The notes below the pieces were generated by a model that made no database searches, had not been told where the DNA came from, and saw nothing but the letters and a program-made list of their open reading frames with translations. The position numbers and the translations under genes are program-made. A DNA stretch of 64,000 bases from Kribbella sp. ALI-6-A (GTDB taxonomy: Bacteria; Actinomycetota; Actinomycetes; Propionibacteriales; Kribbellaceae). This document shows, piece by piece, positions 58,398 to 64,000 of the stretch (the stretch's first letter is position 1; each line of letters opens with the position of its first letter). Where the stretch lies: contig NZ_MTQN01000012.1 in assembly GCF_001984195.1 (NCBI RefSeq), positions 1,860,001-1,924,000 of the forward strand, read 5' to 3'.

Positions 58398-58416
58398 CTT
58401 GACCGAACCGGTTAAG
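58398..58416. promoter_or_regulatory. LacI-family operator candidate
   Basis: CTTGACCG-AAC-CGGTTAAG has 8-base arms with one mismatch, and contains the perfect core AACCGGTT. It lies 55 bases before the isomerase start and is the size of a LacI-family site, so the adjacent LacI protein would bind here. Confidence 0.65.
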
Positions 58417-58547
58417 TACCGTCCGGCAGCCTATCCCACACCTCCCCCCGCCGACCAGGGTCGAATCATCCCGTGGTCACCACCCGGCAACCGCTTCCCG
58501 TGGCGGTCCCGGTCTGGACCAGGTGCGGAGATCACACCAAACGGAGC

Positions 58548-58689
58548 GCCGGAAAGACACAGGAACAAGAAAGAGAAAGAACCACAGTCGGTCCGTCTGC
58601 CCAATCCGGTGGGTGCCCCGCTGGCCGCGGCTCGAGGTCGGGGTAGAGCTCTTTTGCTCTTGGTTTCTCTCTTGCCTCTGTCTTTCGGC
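58548..58689. repeat. Long purine/pyrimidine-strand inverted repeat
   Basis: A purine-rich arm (58548-58583, GCCGGAAAGACACAGG...) pairs with a pyrimidine-rich arm (58662-58689, ...CCTCTGTCTTTCGGC) with small bulges. The loop of about 78 bases contains AGAGCTCTTTTGCTCT, which can fold separately. The A+G/T+C asymmetry is unique in this window. Confidence 0.75.
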
Positions 58690-58847
58690 AGTGGCTTTCG
58701 TCCTCTGCGCTGAGTGAAGTTTGATCAAATGGTCGCGCTCGGTGAGGGAGAGCGTTGACCTGCTGACAGGCCGTGGTCGGCGGCGCAGAATGAGTGCCTG
58801 CCGAGCCGCCCGTCACGGTTCGGTCCGCCCGTTCGAAGGAGCCGATC

Positions 58848-59860
58848 GTGGGCCGTGTGACCATCAAGGAGATCGCTCGACGGGCCGGGTCTCCAAGGGT
58901 GCGGTGTCGTACGCGTTGAACAACCAGCCGGGGGTTTCGGAGGCGACTCGGGCCCGGGTGCTGAAGGTGGCCGAGGAGCTGGAGTGGATGCCGAACCGGG
59001 CCGCCCGGCAGCTGTCGGCGGCGCGGAGTGAGACGTTCGGGCTGGTGCTGGCTCGCACGGCGAAGACGTTGAGCGAAGAGCCCTTCTACATGGGGTTCGT
59101 GGGTGGGGTGGAGTCGGTGCTGGGGGAGAAGTCCTACGCGCTGGCGCTGCAGGTCGTGCCTGACCTGCAGGAAGAGATGGCGACGTACCGGAAGTGGGCG
59201 GCCGAGCGACGGGTCGACGGGGTGATCGTCGTCGATCTGCGGGTCGACGATCCGCGGATTCCGTTGCTCCGGAAGCTCGAGTTGCCGGCGGTGGTCGTCG
59301 GTGATCCGGTGCTCGCCGACGGGTTGACCTCGGTCTGGAACGACGGCCGGTCGGCGATGAACGCCGCGGTCGAGCACGTCGCGTCACTCGGGCACAAGGT
59401 CGTCGCCCGGGTCGCGGGGCCGCCGGATCACGGGCACGTGTGGATCCGGGACCAGGCGTACGCCGCGGCCGGCCGGCGGCTCCGCATGCAGCTGCGGATC
59501 CGGCACACCGACTTCTCCGGTGAGGAAGGCGCCGCGGCGACGCGCGAGCTGCTGACCGCGGAGCGGCGCCCGACCGCGATCATCTACGACAACGACCTGA
59601 TGGCGGTCGCCGGTCTCTCGGTGATCAACGGGCTCGGCCTGAAGTCGCCCGACGACGTCACGATCGTCGCCTGGGACGACTCGGCGCTGTGCCGGCTGAC
59701 CCATCCGACGCTGACCGCGATGAGCCACAACATCGTCGCGTACGGCGCGGAGGTCGCGCATCGCCTGTTCGGCCTGCTCGACGGAGCGCCTGCCGCGGCG
59801 CATCTCTACTCGACACCGGTGCTGGTGATCCGCGAAAGCTCAGGCCCGCCCGCGAGCTGA
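58848..59860 (+). pseudogene. LacI-family regulator with one-base frameshift in the HTH
   Basis: GTG 58848, seven bases after GAAGGA, begins the perfect LacI start VTIKEIARRAG. The next residues should be VSKGAVSYALNNQPG, but these are one frame over: a G is missing from the GGG run at 58887-58889. The original frame stops at 58917 after 23 residues. The rest of the gene is intact to 59860, with hinge RAARQLSAARSETFGLV, the periplasmic-binding-like core and a C-terminal VPVLVIRE-like end. Either the gene is inactivated, the base is a sequencing error in a homopolymer, or frameshifting occurs. If active, it would control the mannoside operon. Its end overlaps the convergent molybdoenzyme gene by 21 bases. 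Confidence 0.85.
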
Positions 59861-61951
59861 CGTCACCCGCACCGGTACGCCGTTCAGCACCGCCGTGCCG
59901 CCCACCGCGTCGGTCTCCGCGTCGTCCGTGACGTCGTTGACCGACGCGCCGGCGACCTGCCCGGCCACGCCGAGCCGTACGCCGGGCAGCCCGTGCCCGA
60001 ACCCGTGCGGCAAGCTCACCACCCCAGGCATCATGTCGTTGCTCTCAGCAACCTCAACGGTGAGCGCACCGGCCGCCGAGGTGACCTCCACCAACTCCCC
60101 GTCGGTCAGCGAACGCCCAGCCAGATCGGCAGGATTCATCAGCAGCTGATGCCGGGGCTTGCCCTTCACCAGCCGCGCCGAGTTGTGCATCCAGGAGTTG
60201 TTGCTGCGCAGATGACGCCGTCCGATCAGCAGCAGCTCGCCATCGTTGCCAGAAGCAACCGAAGCCGACGAAAGCCGAGCCAGATCGTCGAGCACAGACT
60301 GCTGGGCCAGGTCAATCCGCTTGCCAGGTGTCCGCAAAGCCCCCGGCAAAGCAGGCTGCAACGGCCCCAGGTCAATCCCGCCCGGCGACTTCCGCAGCTT
60401 GCGCAGCGACAGCCGGTACGGCCCGATCCGCAACCCCAGGTCCACGACCCGCCGCGGCGACAACCGCAACCGCACTCCGGCGATCACCTTCTGCCGCGAT
60501 CGAGGCATCCGCCGCAGCAGTTCCAGCCCCAGGTCCCGGAAGATCTCCCAGTCGTGCCGCGCCTCAGCGGGCCGAGGCAGCACCGCCTCGTTCCACCGCG
60601 CGGTGTTCCGTACGGCGAGCTGGTGGAACGTCAGGTCGTAGTGGTCCCGTTCCAACGGCGGCGTCGGCGGCAGGATCACGTCCGCGTGCCGGGTCGTCTC
60701 GTTGATGTACGGGTCGACCGCCACCAGGAAGTCCAGCCCCGCCAGGCCTTCGTCGAGCTTGCGCCCGTTCGGCGTCGACAGCACCGGGTTCCCGGCGACC
60801 GTCACCAGAGCGCGGATCTGCCCGTCGCCCGGCGTCAGGATCTCCTCGGCCAGCTCCGAGACCGGCAGCTCACCGCCGAACTCCGGCAGCCCGCGCACCC
60901 GGCTCTTCCACACCCCGACATGCCCGCGCCCGATCCCTCGCAACGTGTCGACCGCCGGCCGCGGGATCATCGTGCCGCCGGGCCGGTCGAGGTTCCCGGT
61001 GATGATGTTGAGCACCTGCACGGCCCACTGGCACACCACGCCGAACTGCTGCGTCGACACCCCGACGCGCCCGTAGCAGGCCGCGCGATCCGCGCCCGCG
61101 AACTCCGCGGCGATCCGCCGGATCGCCTCCGCCGGAATCCCGGTCGCGGCCGCCGCACGCTCCGGCGTCCACTCCGCGACCGCCTCGGTCACCGCCGCCA
61201 GCCCGTCCACGTATGCCGCCGGCCGCGCGTTGCCGTCGGCGATCACCTGGTGGATCAGCGCGAGCAGAAACGCCGCGTCGGTCCCCGGCCGGACGAAGTG
61301 GTGCTCGTCCGCGACCGCGGCGGTCTCAGTACGCCGCGGGTCGATCACCACCACGCGCCCGCCCCGGCGCCGGATCTCCTTGAGCCGCCGTCCGAACCCC
61401 GGCGCGGTCATCATGCTGCCGTTCGACGCGAGCGGGTTCGCCCCGAGCATCAGCAAGTACGACGTACGGTCGATGTCCGCGACCGGAACCATCAACTGGT
61501 GTCCGTACAGCAGGTACGACGCCAACATGTGCGGCAGTTGATCGACCGACGTCGCGCTGAACCGGTTCCTGGTCCGCAGCAGCCGCAGCGCGGTCGGCAT
61601 GTGGGTCATCGCGCCGAGGCTGTGCACGTTCGGATTGCCCAGGTAGACGGCGACCGCGTTGCGCCCGTGCTCCCGCTGGATCGCCGTCAGCCGATCGGCC
61701 ACCAACGTGTAGGCCTCGTCCCAGCCGATCGGTTCCCAGCCGTCCCGCGTACGGCGTACCGGTGTTGTCAGGCGGTCCGGATCCTCCTGCAAATCCTTCA
61801 GCGCAACGGCCTTCGGGCAGATGTGCCCGCGCGACAGCGGGTCCGCCTCGTCGCCGCGTACGTCGGTCACGCGGCCGTCCTCCACGGTGACGAGCACACC
61901 GCAGATGGCTTCACACAAGTTGCACGAGGTCCTGCGCACAGTGGCTGCCAT
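59840..61951 (-). CDS. Molybdopterin oxidoreductase (formate-dehydrogenase/DMSO-reductase family)
   Basis: This 703-residue cytosolic enzyme has the N-terminal 4Fe-4S motif CNLCEAICG plus ICPK, then molybdopterin-binding domains: LMLGANPLASNGSMM, VVVIDPRRTETA, GNLDRPGG and a C-terminal MNPADLAGRSLTDGELVEV domain. Where many family members have the Mo ligand Cys, Sec or Ser after a NVD motif, this reads ATSVDQLPHMLAS without Cys. The ligand is therefore unclear. There is no Tat signal and no small iron-sulfur subunit beside it. The substrate is unknown. ATG 61951 starts MAATVRRTSC. Confidence 0.88.
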   Translation of the reverse strand: MAATVRRTSCNLCEAICGVLVTVEDGRVTDVRGDEADPLSRGHICPKAVALKDLQEDPDRLTTPVRRTRDGWEPIGWDEAYTLVADRLTAIQREHGRNAVAVYLGNPNVHSLGAMTHMPTALRLLRTRNRFSATSVDQLPHMLASYLLYGHQLMVPVADIDRTSYLLMLGANPLASNGSMMTAPGFGRRLKEIRRRGGRVVVIDPRRTETAAVADEHHFVRPGTDAAFLLALIHQVIADGNARPAAYVDGLAAVTEAVAEWTPERAAAATGIPAEAIRRIAAEFAGADRAACYGRVGVSTQQFGVVCQWAVQVLNIITGNLDRPGGTMIPRPAVDTLRGIGRGHVGVWKSRVRGLPEFGGELPVSELAEEILTPGDGQIRALVTVAGNPVLSTPNGRKLDEGLAGLDFLVAVDPYINETTRHADVILPPTPPLERDHYDLTFHQLAVRNTARWNEAVLPRPAEARHDWEIFRDLGLELLRRMPRSRQKVIAGVRLRLSPRRVVDLGLRIGPYRLSLRKLRKSPGGIDLGPLQPALPGALRTPGKRIDLAQQSVLDDLARLSSASVASGNDGELLLIGRRHLRSNNSWMHNSARLVKGKPRHQLLMNPADLAGRSLTDGELVEVTSAAGALTVEVAESNDMMPGVVSLPHGFGHGLPGVRLGVAGQVAGASVNDVTDDAETDAVGGTAVLNGVPVRVTSARGRA

Positions 61952-61983
61952 CCCGCCAACTTACGCCTCGGTAACCCAGGCGA

Positions 61984-62493
61984 CTAGTCGAACCGCGCTT
62001 CGTCCAACCGGCCGAGGATCGCGTCGACGGTCTCGTTCGGGGAGAGGTCGGAGTTGTCCAGCCACAGTCCACGCCGCGGGCTGAACGCGTGCAGCTCGTA
62101 GTCGAGCTCGTCGACCGACAGGCCGCCGAGCCGGCGGGAGATCACGTCGGGGCGAGGCGTCAGGACGACGAGGTAGCGCGGCCGGCTCCGGATGCCGTCG
62201 AGGAACTCGCGCAGCAGCTCACCGATCACCACGTCCTGCAGAACGACGGTGAACCCGGCCTGGGCGTAGCCGTCGGCGGCCTGGCAGGCCAACCGGTAGC
62301 GCAGCTTGAGCTGTTTTTGTGCCTCCGCGCCGTCGTCGGCGCCGGCCGAGGCCTGGCCGCTGACGATCATCCGCCGGAAGACCTCGCCGCGCAGGTGTAC
62401 GCCGTACTGGAAGCGTTCGGCGAGCAGTTGGGAGACCGTGGATTTGCCGGCCGCCGTGATCCCGCTGACGACGATCACTCCCTCGGTCTGCAC
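61984..62493 (-). CDS. P-loop kinase/phosphotransferase (chloramphenicol phosphotransferase-like)
   Basis: This 169-residue protein has Walker A GITAAGKST (about residues 11-19), the GEVFRRM segment and later LTPRPDVISRR, as in small zeta-toxin/CPT-type kinases. It is predicted to phosphorylate a small substrate. It starts MQTEGVIVVSG at ATG 62493. It lies 33 bases after the molybdoenzyme start on the same strand and may be cotranscribed. The substrate is unknown. Confidence 0.82.
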   Translation of the reverse strand: MQTEGVIVVSGITAAGKSTVSQLLAERFQYGVHLRGEVFRRMIVSGQASAGADDGAEAQKQLKLRYRLACQAADGYAQAGFTVVLQDVVIGELLREFLDGIRSRPRYLVVLTPRPDVISRRLGGLSVDELDYELHAFSPRRGLWLDNSDLSPNETVDAILGRLDEARFD

Positions 62494-62568
62494 AGGGTGG
62501 ATCGTGCCACGGGGGACAGGGGTTGCGTCAGGTCTCGGCCACCGGTTGGCCGGAGTCTGCCAACGGTG

Positions 62569-63168
62569 TCAGGGCCGCAGTGACAGCAGGTGCGCCTCCA
62601 GCACCTGACGAACCCGGGCCGCGGTGGTCACCTCGGGCTGAAGCGTCACGTGGAAAGAGATGCCGTCGATCAGGGCGTGCAGCCGTTCGGTCTCCAGCTC
62701 GAGGTCGAGATCGGGCCGCAGGTCACCGCTGTCCGACAACGCGTGCATCAGCTGGCCGCACAGGTCGCGTAGTCCTTCGTGGACGGGACCGAGGTGCCGG
62801 CGCAGGCCGCCGGCGCCGGACTCGGCCTGGGCCTGGGCGGTGAACGACAACCAGACGTCGAACTCGGCCAGCCGTTCCGGGTCGAGCGGGATCACTTCTT
62901 CGAGGTAACGCAGCACGATCTCGACCGGCGTACCGGTGGGCTGGAGCTGGGAGACCCGGGCGTGCACTCGCTGAGAGACCAGGTCCATCGCGAAGCTGAT
63001 CAGGCCGTCCTGGTCGGGGAAGTAGTACCGCACGGCGCCGGCGGACCAGCCGGCTTCGGCCGCGACGGTGCGGACCGACGCGGCGCGGATCCCGTCCCGG
63101 CGGACCACCCGCCACAGCGCCTGCGCGATCTCCTCGCGACGGGCGTCGTGATCGACGATTTTCGGCAT
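62569..63168 (-). CDS. TetR/AcrR-family regulator
   Basis: This 199-residue repressor is best started at ATG 63168 (MPKIVDHDARREEIAQ); an in-frame GTG at 63183 would lie inside the operator. The HTH (about 10-55) has VRTVAAEAGWSAGAVRYYF. The C-terminal ligand domain resembles the BetI/TetR_C6 group. Twin operators sit between it and the divergent membrane protein, which it probably represses along with itself. Confidence 0.92.
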   Translation of the reverse strand: MPKIVDHDARREEIAQALWRVVRRDGIRAASVRTVAAEAGWSAGAVRYYFPDQDGLISFAMDLVSQRVHARVSQLQPTGTPVEIVLRYLEEVIPLDPERLAEFDVWLSFTAQAQAESGAGGLRRHLGPVHEGLRDLCGQLMHALSDSGDLRPDLDLELETERLHALIDGISFHVTLQPEVTTAARVRQVLEAHLLSLRP

Positions 63169-63178
63169 GCCCCTTTTT

Positions 63179-63221
63179 AGCACACCTGTGTTACGGTAGT
63201 TCTTGTCAACACAGTCGTGCT
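63179..63221. promoter_or_regulatory. Twin TetR operators
   Basis: AGCACACCTGTGTT (63179-63192) and AACACAGTCGTGCT (63208-63221) are inverted copies of one 14-base word, differing at two central bases. Each contains near-palindromic AACAC/GTGCT halves. The minus-strand element TTGACA between them is a likely -35 box. The arrangement suits two dimers repressing both divergent genes. Confidence 0.72.
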
Positions 63222-63244
63222 GAATAAAGGGGAAGGTCGAGATC

Positions 63245-63802
63245 GTGCTGCTCGCTGTGATCGCCGCGTGTGAGGTCGGCTTCTGGGTCCTGCTCGCCGC
63301 CGGCCTGCTGACGCGCTACCTGTTCCGGCTGCCCAAGCTCGGCATGGCCTTCCTGCTGGCCGTGCCGCTGATCGACGTCGTGATGCTGGTCGCCAGCGTG
63401 ATCGACATCCGGTCCGGCGGCGAGCCGTCGTTCAAGCACTCGCTGGCCGCGATCTTCATCGGCGTCAGTGTCGGGTTCGGGCACCGGACGCTGCAGTGGG
63501 CCGACGCGTGGGCGGCGTACAAGCTGGCCGGCGGCCCGCGACCGGTCAAGCCGCGCAAGGGCACGAAGGCCAAGGCCGAGTTCGAGCGCCGCGGCTGGTA
63601 CCGGCACCTGCTCGCGTACGCCGTGGGTGTCGGCGTGATGATCGGTCTCGGCCTGCTGTCCGGCCAGGGGTACGACGCGCTGCTCGGCCCGGCGTGGACC
63701 TGGACGATCGTGCTGGTGATCGACGCTGTCGTCTCGTTCAGCTACAGCGCCGACGTGACCGAGGACGACGACTGCGAGCCGAGGAAAGAGGTCGCGGCCT
63801 GA
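63245..63802 (+). CDS. Hypothetical integral membrane protein
   Basis: This 185-residue protein starts at GTG 63245 with AAGGGGAAGG upstream. It has about four hydrophobic helices (about 2-22, 32-52, 66-80, 120-165) and a basic cytoplasmic loop KPRKGTKAKAEFERRGWYRH. It ends DDDCEPRKEVAA. The family is not recognised with certainty. Being divergent from tetR with twin operators, it is probably induced by the TetR ligand and may be a transport or envelope-stress protein. Confidence 0.75.
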   Translation: MLLAVIAACEVGFWVLLAAGLLTRYLFRLPKLGMAFLLAVPLIDVVMLVASVIDIRSGGEPSFKHSLAAIFIGVSVGFGHRTLQWADAWAAYKLAGGPRPVKPRKGTKAKAEFERRGWYRHLLAYAVGVGVMIGLGLLSGQGYDALLGPAWTWTIVLVIDAVVSFSYSADVTEDDDCEPRKEVAA

Positions 63803-63850
63803 GGCACGAAGATCCCACTGCGGTCCGCCGGCGCACCGTACATTTCGGTC

Positions 63851-64000
63851 ATGACGAAGACCGGTGCGGGGCGGGTCCTGTTCGGGGTGACGGCGCTGGT
63901 GGTGGCGGCCGGGATCGTGATCCAGCTGGTCGTCACGGCGACCACCACCGAGGGCTACTTCCCGGACAACCCGGACCGGGTCTTCAACGTGTTCGCCTAC
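63851..64000 (+). CDS. Pr6Pr-like membrane protein, 3' end outside window
   Basis: The first 50 residues from ATG 63851 (MTKTGAGRVLFG) form one membrane helix (about 9-31) and continue with GYFPDNPDRVFNVFAY at the window edge. The last segment, ending FNVFAY, matches the start of the Pr6Pr/FAR-17a family of six-helix membrane proteins, where FTVQSN usually follows. The function is unknown. Confidence 0.65.
   Translation, partial: MTKTGAGRVLFGVTALVVAAGIVIQLVVTATTTEGYFPDNPDRVFNVFAY

Larger units (their letters stand above)
58344..58847. other. 504-base control region between mannoside operon and lacI
   Basis: No supported gene is visible. The left part holds a LacI-type operator (58398-58416) just before the operon start. 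The middle holds an unusual purine-rich inverted repeat (58548-58689) whose composition differs sharply from the rest of the window and which gives short spurious frames on both strands. The right part holds GAAGGA, the ribosome binding site of lacI, at 58835-58840. Confidence 0.75.

Noticed and set aside
58717..58847. Longer LacI start at 58721 in the downstream frame
   Set aside because: That frame gives a non-LacI N-terminus without a ribosome binding site. The true LacI N-terminus is in the other frame from GTG 58848, showing a frameshift.

Overview
This window looks like chromosomal DNA from a high-GC soil actinobacterium. The evidence is uniformly GC-rich third codon positions, many GTG starts, a fused LysX, class F sortase, F420/flavin luciferase-like enzymes, and many secreted Streptomyces-type proteases. 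A Kribbella/Nocardioides-like host is my guess from gene style only. No tRNA, rRNA, CRISPR, prophage or transposase was seen. Most neighbours sit in tight operons with 1-4 base stop/start overlaps.

Region by region. 0-7.6 kb: a partial TetR regulator, a Pro/Ser/Glu/Thr repeat surface protein with its own class F sortase, a secreted trypsin, an aldo/keto reductase divergent from a MarR regulator, and a LysR regulator divergent from an SDR enzyme. 7.6-13.3 kb: a hydroxyproline catabolic operon (cupin regulator, two-protein D-hydroxyproline dehydrogenase with fused subunits, DHDPS-family deaminase, 4-hydroxyproline epimerase). 13.4-22.6 kb: two divergent operons around a GntR regulator. Leftward are an exported pyroglutamyl-peptidase-like protein, an NRAMP-like permease and the 5-oxoprolinase subunits PxpA, PxpB and PxpC. 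Rightward are an LLM enzyme, a DUF1445 protein and a Xaa-Pro aminopeptidase. Together 7.6-22.6 kb reads as a scavenging island for imino-acid-rich and pyroglutamyl peptides, and the secreted proteases around it fit that reading.

22.7-37.9 kb: secreted S1 protease and tripeptidyl-aminopeptidase-like hydrolase, small membrane proteins, a glycine riboswitch in front of serine deaminase sdaA, an SDR/MmyB-type regulator pair, a lipoprotein, LysX (lysyl-phosphatidylglycerol synthase fused to lysyl-tRNA synthetase) and a ROK regulator.

38-45.6 kb holds the most novel candidate: a minimal class II lanthipeptide locus on the minus strand (LanM synthetase, a 63-residue putative precursor with one Cys, and a large LuxR-family ATPase regulator). 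It is divergent from a luciferase-like monooxygenase, and related palindromes lie beside both promoters. No exporter or immunity gene is visible.

45.6-64 kb: succinate-semialdehyde dehydrogenase, a 164-bp giant palindrome, a coupled APC permease/lipoprotein/glutathionylspermidine-synthase-like operon, a NodB-type deacetylase lipoprotein, a DUF2243/CtaG pair with MerR, a beta-mannoside utilisation cluster whose LacI regulator carries a one-base frameshift in its DNA-binding domain, a molybdopterin oxidoreductase, a small kinase, a TetR/membrane-protein pair with twin operators, and the start of a Pr6Pr-type membrane protein.
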